In this document: piece after piece, positions 9,207-21,038 of the stretch
How the letters are laid out: every line of letters starts with the position of its first letter
Numbering within the stretch: the first letter of the stretch is position 1
Assembly: GCA_004794655.1 (NCBI GenBank)
Contig: SMMW01000033.1
Location: 4,313,501-4,377,500 of the forward strand
Direction: 5' to 3'
Length of the DNA: 64,000 bases
Source of the DNA: Marisa cornuarietis
Lineage: Eukaryota; Mollusca; Gastropoda; Architaenioglossa; Ampullariidae
The notes under the pieces: generated by a model
The model's input: the letters and a program-made list of their open reading frames with translations, nothing else
The model's database searches: none
Told to the model about the DNA's origin: nothing
Translations under genes and position numbers: made by a program

Positions 9207-12200
9207 ATGGCAGACGATCAGCAACAGTTCGATAATGACGATTATACAGGACTTGATGGCCAGAATGGAGAAAACTTTGAACAGCAAGAACCAACAGAAC
9301 AAGCACCTGACGATGGAGGTGATCAAGCAATGGAGACCGGTGGCGAGGGAGGTCAAGGCGATGATAGAGACAACGAAGATGACAGGTAAATAAGTACAAC
9401 TGTAATCCTAATCGCATATTAAATTCTTTTAGAGATATAGCCATTGTCGGAATCGTCATCAAACAAGTCTACAGAAAATAATGCATCAATCTTTTACTAT
9501 CGATCGAGCACAAAATGGCGTCAGATGAGACCGCCGCACGTGTGAAGTGACCTATTTCGGTAGCTACTTCCAGCGGCACGAGATTTTTTTTTAAAGTTAC
9601 CTTTTTAATCATACTGGTTGCCGTTAATATATTCGTGTTATAATATTGCTGGTGACCGTATTTTTTCCATGCCATAAATTATTGAAAGTTTTCGGGGTTT
9701 TTTTCCAGGAAACTTTTTGTTGGCGGATTAAGCTGGGAAACTACAACAAGTGAGGCAAACTTTCTCCTATTCTACAACTTCTTAACTTTATATTTTATAA
9801 GAAATGAATCGAAAGTGTGACAGAAAAGTAATCAAATGTTCGTCCATCGTCCTATCAAACTTTTTATGGAGAAAGAAAGGTGTATTTAATAAAAAGCAGA
9901 TGTGTCCAAGGAGTGAGGGACAACAAGCTTTTTGTAAGATTGTAATTCGACATGATGCCATAAGGCCTGAATATCCCCCCCCCCCCACTTACTATTGAAA
10001 AATTGATTTAGTATTTGGTTAACCCTCTTGGTTCAAGATAAAAATGAATATTACAATGACTGGCTTATAACTGAAGACTGCAAAGACGACAGTGGTGAAG
10101 TTTGTTTTTTTATTATTGCTGCTCTGAGAGAAACATTAGATCAAGAAACCTATACATTTTTGGAAAAGAGAAAAGTTGAACTTTGCAATAAAAAGTAATG
10201 AAAATCGCCTTGCCCGTGCTACCTGGCAAAGCCACGATCGTGGCCTTTCAAACCAAGAGAAACAAATAACATTAATTTTTGTGTTATCTGGTAATTAGAA
10301 AAATTAAAAGTGAATATTCAGGATATTGTCAGAATTTTTAAACAGATTTGAAATCTTGCAGGTTTAAAAGCTGGTAGTCTTGTTGATTCCCTTCTTTTTT
10401 TAATATGCTTAATGTGGCATTTAAGTCTAAAGAATATGAGAATGTGCCAGTAGAAAAGAAGGAAAGTGCGCGTCTTTAGACAGTCTCATTGATAAGCACA
10501 TAAATTTGTAATGGGAAAATACTAGATACCTTGTAGATTATGTGGTTTATAATTTGTAACAATTTTCTTGGCAGTCTTCTTTTTAAAAAAAATCTGCTAG
10601 TTCATTTAACAGTATGTTTTGTAAGATGCCAGTGACTACCCCATTTGTGTTAGGAAGGTCCGGTGGTGCAGTGGTTAGCACCTGTCACCAGTACATGGCT
10701 GTCCTGGGTTCATCTCTGTCTTGGGCATGCAGTTCTTACTCTGTATGTGGCATCTGTTTACATGGCTGGCTGCCTTGCCGTAATATAGCCTTAGTTGCTG
10801 GCTCTGCGTAAAACACCAATCCCCCCCTCTCATTTGTTTTAAAAAAAACTGCAGCAGTCCAGCCAATCAGATTTGGAGGTTCCATTATCTGTGTTATCAA
10901 ATTTCTACCATCCAAAATATCAGTGACAAATAATAGTTTTTTTTTAAATCTTATTTTCTGCAGTCAGTAAATTTTGTAGCTATTTCTTTGACACATGTGG
11001 GTAGTTATTTGACTCCTAGGCGTTTCCTCTGCATTTGCATAGGTACATGTACACACAGGGATCTGCACAAGAAATAGGATAGAGTATTCTCTAACCTTTT
11101 ATTCCATTTTTGTATGTAGACAAAACCTGCAGATACTACTCAAAAAATTATCTTCTTGCGGTGACCATGGTGGTGATTAAGGGATTGTTTCAGGGTAGTA
11201 ATGTTCAGGCCTAGGTCACATCATTTTCTAAACGACAAGTCAAAAGTGTCACTTAGTGTTGATTATAGCATTTGTAACTTTTGACATCTAGACTGGATTT
11301 TGGATGGTGATAAAATCAGGTTTGTTTATGGTAGCCTATTTCATGAGATCCTTTTTTTTAAATAATGTACTTACCTTCCTGGATTTGTAACTGTGATGAT
11401 AGGGTTTAGCTAATTTGGGTAAGAGAATTTTAATTCTAAAATGTATTGAATAGAAAAATAAATACAGCTGTTGTACCTTGAACAGTTTTCTTTCAAACAA
11501 ATTTTGAAAATAATAAGTTTATGCATCCAGCATGAAAAGCATTTGCTGAAGGGAGAAGATTTTGTGAGCACACAAAGTGAAAGAGGTACCCTCACTTAAA
11601 ATTAGCTCTTGGAATGATTCCTAATTCAGAGGTGTGTTCTTGCCCAATTTAGTGAAAATCAGACAGACTATGAATTAGATGTTTCAATCCACACACATAG
11701 CAACTCTAGTTTATTTATAAGATAAAGCCTAAGTTTAAAAAGTTAACGTTTAGTTTTAGTTGCTTCTGTGCATAAAGCTTTTCCCAGTGCTGCCAGTAGA
11801 AGGTAGAGGTTTACTACTGTCACACCAAGCTGTCAGCGCGATCATTCGTCACTTAAGATAAATAATTTATTAGTACATTTTAGTTTAAAATACTTCCATG
11901 GCAAGCTTTATTATCCTGGCAAATCCAGGAAAGTAATTCTTTCAAGAAATAAGCCTTCTCAGTTGCCAGAGGCCATTGCAGTTGGCCATGCAATGTCCTT
12001 GAATGTGCTGCCTTTTTTGAGTGCCATCCAAGACTCCATGACAATACCCTTAGTTGCAGGGGGTTGTAAGAGATATCAGATTCTTGTTAGGTGTGAATAA
12101 ATTTGAGGTATTGACATAAAATGACAGCCATAAAACTTTGGATGGACATCTTTGTTTTACAGAGGATCTTCGAGAGTATTTTGAAAAGTTTGGTGAAGTC

Positions 12201-15200
12201 ACAAGTTGCACGCTAAAGACAGATCCTGAGACAAGACAGTCTAGGGGATTTGGATTTGTTGTGTTTGCACAGACAGACACAGTTGCAAAGGTAATTATAA
12301 ATTTTAGTGTGTGGTGGTTTAGTAGGGGTTCTGTCTTTGTATCTGCCTTCAAAGAACAAGATTCTTTATTTCAACTGGCAATTTTATTTCAGGTGCTTGA
12401 ACAGAAAGAGCACAAGCTTCATGGGAGGACGATAGATCCTAAGCAAGCTAATCCAAGGCAGGGCATCAAGAAAATATTTGTTGGAAGGCTAGATCCTGGA
12501 GTACCAGAAGAAGAAGTAAAAGAATACTTCGGGAAATTTGGAACGGTGAGTTCTAGGCACAAGTCACAATAGCTCTTAAAATTTTGGGTGGTGGTGTTTG
12601 AAAAGGAATCATTGGTGATATTAGGAAGGTGAGGGAAGGGCAAGTAAACTTAAGTGGTCTTAATTTGCAACTTTGCAAGAGGTACACATTTTTAAACACT
12701 GTACAACTATTTTCTGTCCCAACAGATTGCAAAGATTGACTTCCCATTTGACAGAACAAAAGATCAGAGACGAGCTTTCTGTTTTGTGGAATTTGAAACA
12801 GATTGTGCTGTGAAGAAAGTTTTAGAGCAACAGACCCATAAGCTGGGTGGTCAGGAGGTAAGAAATTTATGGTCCCACTTTTTTTTTTTTTTTTTTTGCC
12901 ACTGGGACGTACCACTATTTCCCTTTTCCCCAGAAATTTGTGGTATTTTTCACCTATCATTGGTTTGCTTTGTGTTCTTTGCAGGCGGTTTTCATTAATG
13001 TGTAAGCTTCGAAAACAAACAAAAAGAAAAGTAAAAGAAGAAATCTTCATTGAGATGTGCTAAACATCATTTACTAATGTTGGTCATCGTTACCTGCGAA
13101 GAATATCGAGAATAATGGAAGAAAATGGGTAATGCGTAAACCTGCAATGGGATTTGCGGTGTAAATCATGCAGCGGGAACATGTCATGCTGCTGAGGTTG
13201 CCCGTTGCCCATGATGAATGACCGTACTTTTCCGCTTTCCTACAGGGGACGGAAATGGTGGAACAAAGACGCCTAAATACGGCCTGTTGAGGTGAAAGTG
13301 GCGCGAGGTACCTCCGCATGTGGCAGTCAGTGATGTTACTAAATGCTAGCCACTTGATTAAAAGGAAAAGACTATTCCATAGTTCATCCTTCAATCATAA
13401 ATGATTTTGTGCTGCTTCTACAACTTCCTGTGGCGTGTTCCTTTGTAAATCAACATTGTAATCATTTGTTCATTAATTTGTAATTCTTTTTTGCTATCTT
13501 CTACAGCTTAACAGGTTTGATTGGGCTCCACTTAATGAATTTGGTCCAGTGAGAACCCCTGTCCGGTGCAAAGAGATTTTTCTTAAAAAGCCTTTGCCAT
13601 TAAAACTTTACAGGCTCTTTTTAAACAAAAAGCCAGCATATGCATTTATTCTACAGAAGCCAATTGTTTTTATACGCAGGTTGACATAAAGAAGGCAACA
13701 CCAAACAACCAGCAGCAGCAGAGGGGAGGTCGTGGTGGCCGTGGTTGGGGACCTGGTTTTGGTGGTCGTGGCGGTCGAGGTGGGAGAGGTAAAGAAAAAT
13801 TTGCACCCTTGTATGCAAAATAGCTACCTAATAGGGTTAAAAGGGGTTTGAAAAAGTAGCTGCTTAGGAATGACCTGGTCGAAATTTTGATACCACATGA
13901 AGATCGCATTTTTGTGGTTTGATGCTAATTCATTTTTCACACCAACCCTTGCCAATTTTGTAAGCCTTGGGTCGATACCCAAAACAGCTGTTAAATGGGT
14001 AAACTAGTTTACATGGAGTCTAAGTGAATAAATACTTAAGAATTTTTTCCGTCTAGTTTTTTGCAGGGTGGGCGAGTACCATGTCTAATTGCTTATATCT
14101 CCTAGGCCTCTTGATATCAAGTTTTTAGATCAGTGTCTCTAGTTTATAACCCCAAGAGATTTGGTATATGATTTATAATGTTACTTTTTGTTTTGAAAAT
14201 ACTTGAATATTTGAATAAAAATGTTGTTTATATAATTGTAAGTAGTTATAAAATGTTTCTTGTGCTATTTAATTGGTCTTATCACTGTAATAAAACGCCT
14301 TTTATCTGTTAGAAAATTTTGATTTTTTTTTTAATATACCTTGATCTCTTGCCTTGAGGTACGGGTACTTCAAAATTGTGGACTTAGTAAATAAAATCGA
14401 CTGTATGTCGCATCGCTGCGTTTTGTTATAATCAAAACTTTTGAAAATTTTTCAAACATTTCAATCATTACTTTCGGAATTTTGTTAAATTATCTTGAAC
14501 GGTTGTTACTTGCACATCATCCTGATGTCGTTTCGCCACGTGGTATTTCGCTGTGTAGTCACTGCATTTTGCTTTTTTATTTCTAAGAATCTTTCTCACG
14601 TAAAGACTTATTGTTCTCACTTATGAATCAGACGATATTCAACAAATGTTGCCCATTTTGGAGATGACGGAAGTAGTCATTGTTAAGGGCTACGAACCAG
14701 TCAGATCATGTTTCAGATTTTCTACTGGTAACTACCATGTAAGCCAATAGCTGTGAAAGATTCCAAAAAAAATTGAAACTATTTTAGGCAAAAGCCTTTG
14801 ACTGGTAATGCGAGCTAGGGTAAAGAATGCTGGTTCTAATGGTATACAACGTCATGTTTCGCGTGCTCGTCGTGTACGTAACCAAGGCTAACACAAGAGC
14901 CATTTTTGGTATCAGCAAGAGGCTTGGAGAGAAAATTGGTGAGGGTAGGTGTGAAAAATGATTTTTTTTCAGCAGCAGAATACACATTTTCATCAAAAAC
15001 ACATTAGAATCTTTTTATCATTAAAGTATTCAAATGTGGTGTAACTAAAAATCCACAATGATATTCCACAATTGACATTGTCTCGAGCCGCACCTAACCT
15101 TAATCTAAGCTGTTAGCAGTCTAGTTAATGACTGCAGTTGGTAGCCACACAAAAGACTTCAAGTTTGTTGAAAATGATTGCACAGATGTTCTATCATGCC

Positions 15201-17546
15201 GCAGGTGGCTGGAATCAAGGAGGCAATTGGAACCAAGGATATGGGGGATATGGTGGATATGGAAGCTATGGGAATTATAATCAAGGAGGTTATGGCAACT
15301 ATGGCGGTTATGGTGGTTACAGTGGCTATGGCAATGACTACTATGGTTATGGACAAGGTGGCTGGGGAGGCTACGATCAGGGCTATGGCTATGGAGGATA
15401 TGGAGGTGAGTGGATGAATGTGGACATGCTAATTCTGTGAACTGGTTTGAGATCATGCCTATGTCTAAGCCACAGTTGAACGTTTAATTTAGTGAATCTA
15501 AAGGTTTGGAGATCTTACAGCATACGTTTCATTTAAAGTCAGAATTAATAAAAGTTTCGCTGTTCTTTTGGCTCACTTAAATATCCTGTCCTTTTTCAAA
15601 CTCCAGAAGAGTTTTTAATTCCAAGACCCAACAAAATAAAACTCATAAAAGTTCTGCTCAACATATGTACACCACATTTACCTGCCTTGTTTTACAAATA
15701 ATGCATGGCACTTCGTGCGCCTTGTGTGATTGCAAAGTAGTTTTAGGAATTAAATACAGGAACGTTACAAATCACAGAATGGTTCCATTCTTTACCAATG
15801 GGAACAATTAGCCTTGTATTTTCGCCCTAAATTTCAATAATTCAATGATGTTGACTTTCCTTGCAGTCATTGGTTTAGAGTAACACTAGTTTTCTGTAAT
15901 TTTTAAGGTTATGATTACGGAGGCTGGGGCTATGGACAGGAAGAAGGTGAGTTTTCATCACCACAGGGTAGTTAGAGCCAGGTTCAAGCCCTAACTGCAC
16001 TCTCTTCCTACTTCAGGAGAGCTGCCTGCTGGTAGTTCTAGCCCATCTATAGTGATTTGCATGTTGTCTGAGGCTGATTTATCTGTTAATACATGAATTT
16101 CAGTTTGTGGAATGTAAAAAAAAAAACAACTTTTGTTTGGCATGTGAGAAGTTCAAGAGCAAAATCGCTTTAAATTTGTTTACTATTGGACTATCTTATT
16201 AAATTTGGTCAACATTTAGCAGAAATACTCTGTATTTTTAAACAAAGCTTGAGATTTTTGGAAATGTTTTATCCCAGTGGTTTCTTTTCTGGGTTTCTGG
16301 GTTGCTTCATTACAGTAACATCTCATCTCTTATGTGTTTAGTTTAGCTAATGCTTGTTCCATGGTTATTCACCATTTTGATATGTTGTGATCCTGACAAA
16401 AAAATGCTTTGTGATTTATTTGTATATCTTTCTGAAAATGTATATGAAATAAAAATTTGGGTTTCTCATTCGATATGATTTTGAAAAGATTCTGTATCGT
16501 GAATGAGGGGGTTAAAGTTAGTACGAAAGCTATGATTTGCACGTCCAGTTAATTAAGTTGAAAGGAATGTAAAGATGTTTATTTAGTCAATTGATTAGTT
16601 GGATGGAGCAGATGAAAGTATGTATGTAAAATGTAAACTTGTCTCTGGATTGTGTATTTTCTTCAGTTTGGAAGTGTTGAGTATTCAGAGAACATCTTGA
16701 TGTTAGTAGATTGAATATACATCTTGCCTCTGTACGAATGAAAAACTGGCGTGTGCAGTGTGAGACTGATGAGCATGTTTTGTTTAAAAAAATAAATGAA
16801 GCCTGCATTTGTTTGGCCTGCAACAAATTATTTTTGGGGTTTTTGGATTTTTTCTGACCATTACTAACTACAGGCAAGATATTTAACTGTGTGCAGAGAA
16901 GAGATGCCACGACTTGTTAAGATCAGTCTATACTGCAGAATAATTTTAAAGTCTTGATTTTTGGGTCATCATTTCATGATTTATATAGGTTTCTTAAAAA
17001 AGAAAATCTGCTGGCAGATTTGAATCAGTTATATGGTGTTGTAGTAGATTATGTTTTATGGACAATTCGGATAATGTGTGCTGTTTTGTGCCTTGAATAA
17101 GTGTTTCAGCTGAGTAGCCATGGGCTTTATCTAATGTTTGCTCTACCTGGGCACTATGCTCAACACATTACATACATACAAAAAGCCTGGTGCTGAAGTC
17201 TCAATACATTTCATTGATACTTGCTGTCATGGCTTGGGTCTTTTTGTTTCTCTAAACGTACAAGTGTGGGCACAGATGACTGTAAACCTGTACAGTTTAA
17301 TCTTAGCACATTTGGATGTTGCAGGTTTTGATTAGAGGGCACAATCTTTTATAAAAAAATATCTTCTAATATCAGTTCATTCACTGTTATTAGCATAGGA
17401 AGTTAGGTAGCAAATTGTATTTTAGTATTCCATTAATGTTAAAGGGATGTCATAACTGATGTTTTCCAACAGGAAGCAACAGTTCATATGGCAAGGCACA
17501 GAAGAGAGGAGGGCACTCTGGTGGCTACCACCCCTACAATCGTTAA
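9207..17546 (+). CDS. HNRNPAB: hnRNP A/B-D (Squid-like) RNA-binding protein, complete, 9 coding exons, 351 aa
   Basis: Coding exons are 9207-9385, 9709-9749, 12163-12290, 12393-12545, 12726-12857, 13680-13788, 15205-15405, 15908-15946 and 17473-17546; all junctions and phases agree. Residues 1-59 are an acidic Gln/Gly/Asp-rich leader. RRM1 begins at residue 61 ([12 protein letters not shown]1 RGFGFVVF at 101-108). RRM2 begins at about 143 ([11 protein letters not shown]1 RAFCFVEF at 183-190). After about residue 216 come an RGG-type block and then GY/GN repeats (about 220-335), ending GYHPYNR. This is the layout of hnRNP A/B, hnRNP D (AUF1) and Drosophila Squid: nuclear-cytoplasmic proteins binding AU- or GU-rich RNA in splicing, mRNA stability and localisation. 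Which vertebrate paralogue is closest cannot be told, so the symbol is provisional. The 39-nt and 201-nt GY exons have matching phases and could be skipped without a frameshift. Confidence 0.92.
10019..10260. mobile_element. piggyBac-like MITE, copy 2, opposite orientation to copy 1
   Basis: It begins at TTAA (10019-10022) followed by CCCTCTTGGTTC and runs to AACCAAGAGA at 10260. It is the reverse complement of the 7083-7305 element apart from substitutions and small indels, including the 14-bp GCCACGATCGTGGC palindrome. The right-hand TTAA has been lost by mutation. Confidence 0.7.
10657..10828 (+). mobile_element. tRNA-derived SINE, full-length-like copy
   Basis: A tRNA-like head ('ggtggtgcagtggttagca' for the A-box region and 'gggttcatctctg' for the B-box region) is followed by a conserved core ('gatatagcc'-like, here 'taatatagccttagttgctg') and a terminal 'gtaaaacaccaa'. 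Other copies or pieces are at 49955-50150, 19007-19100, 34705-34750, 40325-40370 and 40590-40620. Confidence 0.75.
12858..13679 (+). other. hnRNP intron 5
   Basis: A poly-T run of about 17 bases at 12880-12896 follows the donor. The middle (about 13080-13390) is less AT-rich than the surrounding intron and looks like an old repeat, with no coding similarity seen. No alternative exon is convincing. Confidence 0.4.
13789..15204 (+). other. hnRNP intron 6, with a possible alternative 3' end
   Basis: Reading through the exon 6 donor gives eleven more residues ([11 protein letters not shown]) and a stop at about 13821. AATAAA-type signals follow (for example near 14290). This would give a protein lacking the GY-rich tail. 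Alternative C-termini are common in this family, but nothing here proves use. Confidence 0.3.
15947..17472 (+). other. hnRNP intron 8 (1.5 kb)
   Basis: AT-rich intron without recognised repeats or exons. It contains an AATAAA at about 16449 and several T-rich tracts. Confidence 0.4.
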
Positions 17547-17850
17547 TGAGTAAGTGATCATAGTTTGAAGACTTGACAAATCTAACCTGTTGGTATATGT
17601 TTAAAGTGAAATGCTCATTTTCTAAGATAAAAACATAAACGCAGAACAGAATCTTTATGTCCCACTGCTATTTTTTTACATCACGTTTTCCCTCCTTTCT
17701 TATACAGGTCTTGCCAAATGGCTGGTCATATCTGCCACCTGATTTCAACATGAACGCTCTCTGTGCACATTAAATTCATCACTGTATAAATATCATCTTT
17801 TAATATCTTAGACAATGTTGATTACTGTGTAATAAAGATTGAATTTTTTT
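17547..17850 (+). terminator. 3' UTR of the hnRNP gene with a spliced UTR and poly(A) signal
   Basis: Three bases after the stop TAA a strong donor (GA|GTAAGTG, at 17550) suggests that the 3' UTR is spliced. The matching acceptor is TATACAG|GTCTTG near 17708. The final exon ends after the poly(A) signal AATAAA at 17831-17836. A splice junction only a few bases beyond the stop codon is too close to trigger nonsense-mediated decay. Confidence 0.65.
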
Positions 17851-20800
17851 TCAAGTACCATGTGGTGTCTTGGTATGGTGTTTGTACACTGAAAACAAAG
17901 ATACATCAAGGCTTATAAAATTAACTGTGCTGAAGTTTTTTCATAATGTGAACATACCTTTATCCTGTCATTTACACATAAATGCCTGGATTAACAAGCC
18001 TGGTTTAATTTTTCTCCATCTTAAGACCATAGTTATATAGCAAGAGTAAGGCATTGCCCTGTGCTGTTCAGACCCGCTGCAGTTATAAAGCAATAACCAA
18101 GATGTCTGGGGTCAAGTAACATCCGTGGATTCTGAGCACATCATGGTAACTACTAAAACAAAATGCTTTCCTAAGCGCCCCTACTTTGCCCTGGGGAGAA
18201 AAAAGTATAGAATGAATTGTATAAATATAAAATGCAATCTATAAGTATAAAATGTAATATATAGCTATACATTGCATTCTATAATTATACATTGCAATGT
18301 ATAGCTAAAAATAGCAAATTTGAGAAAATTCCCCTCTTGGCGCCCCATAATCCTCTGCCACTAATACCTATGATATATAAGAAAATGACCGCCTTCGTGC
18401 TCCACTTGTTAGCATGGTTGAGAACCGCGGGTTTAGGCCGACAGGAGGGGGAAGAAAAATATCGTGGTAGTGCAAATAATCAACTTCTGATATCGGGCAC
18501 CACCCCTGACAAGCTGGTGTGCTCTTAACAGAAAGGTGGAGATCAGCTTTTATTAATGAATGGGAAACCCATGAGATGACAAGTGTAAGTTGATGTTAAT
18601 GGGATATGGAGACAATAAGAAAATAAAAGTGCTTCAGTAAAAGAAGCCAAGTGAATTTGTTTCACTGCGGTGGTCATGTGATCACAGCTTTTGAAAAGTT
18701 TTCAAATTGCAGGCAACTTGAATCAAAAGTTTTATTTTCCTGTTGCCTTTTAACATTGCATATTTGGTACCATAAATCTGATAAGGTGGAAATCAAAACT
18801 TGGTTGGAATAACATGGTACAGCAAATAGAAGTTATTCTTGATAGGAGTAGGGTATCCTTGGATTGGTAAAGGGACAACCAACCCATTGGTCTTTAGGTG
18901 GTATGTGGTAGAATGGCTTTGTGATATGGTGTAAGCAGTCATGGACCAACTGGAGGTATTCTATGTCCAACAACAGGTCCACCATGCTGGAAGCTGTCCC
19001 TGTGGTGGGATTTCTCTGCATCTGTTTATGGGGCTGGCTGACTTACGGTATAGCCTTAGTTGCTGGCTCGGCATAAAACACCTATCTCCCCCCTAAGGTG
19101 GGAGCCTGGCAAACAAACACCTTAGGGCATGCAGGTAGTGTACTAACCACAATATCATGCAGCAACAGTAATACATTCAGAACAAGGTTATTGCTTCAGC
19201 ACTGATGCTGGCAAGAGACATGACAGCCGATCGCTTTGGGTGGGGGACGAAGGTAAAAGTGAATGGTCAACAATTCCAGATACACCACAAGCCTATTACT
19301 GACGCGAACCAGCACACGATCTGACATTTTGAACTGCTGATATCTGCAAAAAAAAAAAAATCAAAGACTGAAGTATGGCTAGCAGGAAGGTTGTTTATAT
19401 ACAACAATGAGGTCAGTAGAAAACATTTGACATAGTGTTCCTTAACAGAATCCATGTAATACCATAGAAACCATTGCAGGTGTGAGAACTACACCATAAA
19501 CTAAAAAGACAAACTGGAGAGAAAAGACCAAGCTTTGACAAGGAGAGAAATACTACCTAGCTGTAGAGGCCAAAGCACTGAATGAAGACGCTGACTGGGT
19601 AAAAAGCTGATACAGATTTTGCACAAGGAAGTGATGTCGCCATCCCTGAGCCTGCCACAGTGGATTACCTCACACTGGTACTGATGGCAAAGAGCAGAAT
19701 GGCAAAACTTGGAGCAGAAGACAGACGATAAAAACAATGTCAGCCTAACAGACGAGAAGACTTACCAATAAGGTTCTGTGCAGGCCACCAAACACCTACA
19801 ATCTTTTGTCCGTTGAGATCATTTTCCACCTAAGAACAGGGCAGACTAACGGGGAAAGAACAGATCACGCATCACATCCTACACGAGCGAGGCTCCTCCA
19901 GGAGCTGAGGGTGGAGGTTTGCTCTTTCCAAGTGTCCCTCAACATCAAGCTGTATTGGCCCGTTGCTGCTCTGCAGATGATTGCTTGCTTCGTCCCGAAA
20001 TCTGGCGGATGATAAAAACGACCTCCCTTTTCAAAAAATAAAAAAATCATAATCCACTTGTATGTAGGCAAGACCACAGTGATCGCTACGGGAAACAAAA
20101 ATTGGAACAGGATACATCACCGCACACAATACTTTTGTTTACGGTCAACCTTCTTTCTGTTGTTAAGCATAGTTAAGGCAGCTCATGCTATATTGTAATT
20201 GTATGCTAAAATCCCAGAACTAAAATTGAACACTTTCTCAATGTTTGGCCATGCTCGCACGTCAATGACACAAGATAACCTAGCCTATGTTTGTTAGTTC
20301 GCTCTTTCTCGACAAGTCTTTCGTTGTGAGAATCCGAACTATTACTAATAGAGTAACAGCTACAGAAAAAAAATCACCACAAATCTGTATGGAGAGAATT
20401 AAAGAAGAAAGTAATTATCTTGATGGCTAAAAATAATAAATGTAACTAACTGATCGTCTTGGTGTGACACTGTTGATAAAATATTCTAGTTAACTTTAGT
20501 TATATAGGGGAGATCACTTTCATTTTGTTTACAGGAAGTTGCACAGCTCATGCGTTGTATCCAAGCAACATTTAAACATCGCAAGGCGCTTCGGTAGCAG
20601 CACTGGTGGAGTAGCCTTCTTCTCTGTTTTTTGTTAAGGTAAAACGCCATTACAGTTCACTTAAAGTGAAATATGAAATACAGTGAGTGCTTTGAAAAGC
20701 CATAAAGATTATTTGGGAGAAGCTCAACTTGGGAATGTCTTTTGAACACACAACTGCTGCGATCAAATATCCCCTCTTAGTCAACAACAAAACTTTGGGA

Positions 20801-21038
20801 GCTGCAAGACACGCTTCAGATTGAATTTTGTTAATCATAATTAAGTTAAATACAAAGTTCTTGTTTTTTGTGCGATGTTTTTTAAGCTTTTAAAATGTTG
20901 ATTGAAACTGATTTTCGTAGACCTTTTATTGCCGCTGAAATGATATATAGCAGACAGCATACAACAATATATTAGTTACATAATATATATATATATATAT
21001 TTCTAAATTCTATATCCAGTGTGCAAAACAAGAACAAT
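17851..21038. other. Intergenic region with AT-rich palindromic tract, repeat pieces and possible minus-strand exons
   Basis: At 18195-18310 short TATA/CATTGC words repeat and form the 16-bp palindrome ATACATTGCAATGTAT. At about 18345-18440 (reverse orientation) is part of the hAT-like element seen in full at 54456-54632. At about 19007-19100 is a SINE tail. On the minus strand a 64-bp open segment (19766-19829) is bounded by AG and GTAAG (see findings). The 5' UTR and promoter of the EF-hand gene must lie in the last part; a possible UTR acceptor precedes position 21020. Confidence 0.4.

Larger units (their letters stand above)
9750..12162 (+). other. hnRNP intron 2 (2.4 kb) carrying a MITE and a SINE
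   Basis: This largest intron of the gene splits RRM1 after the β1 strand. It contains a C-run (about 9976-9987), piggyBac-like MITE copy 2 (10019-10260), a tRNA-derived SINE (10657-10828) and otherwise AT-rich sequence with no coding signal. The exon boundaries on both sides are strong (CAACAA|GTGAGG and TTTTACAG|AGG). Confidence 0.7.

Noticed and set aside
15121..15456. His/Ser-rich and Ile/Thr-rich frames opposite the GY exon
   Set aside because: They are shadows of the Gly-Tyr repeat coding sequence of the hnRNP exon 15205-15405.
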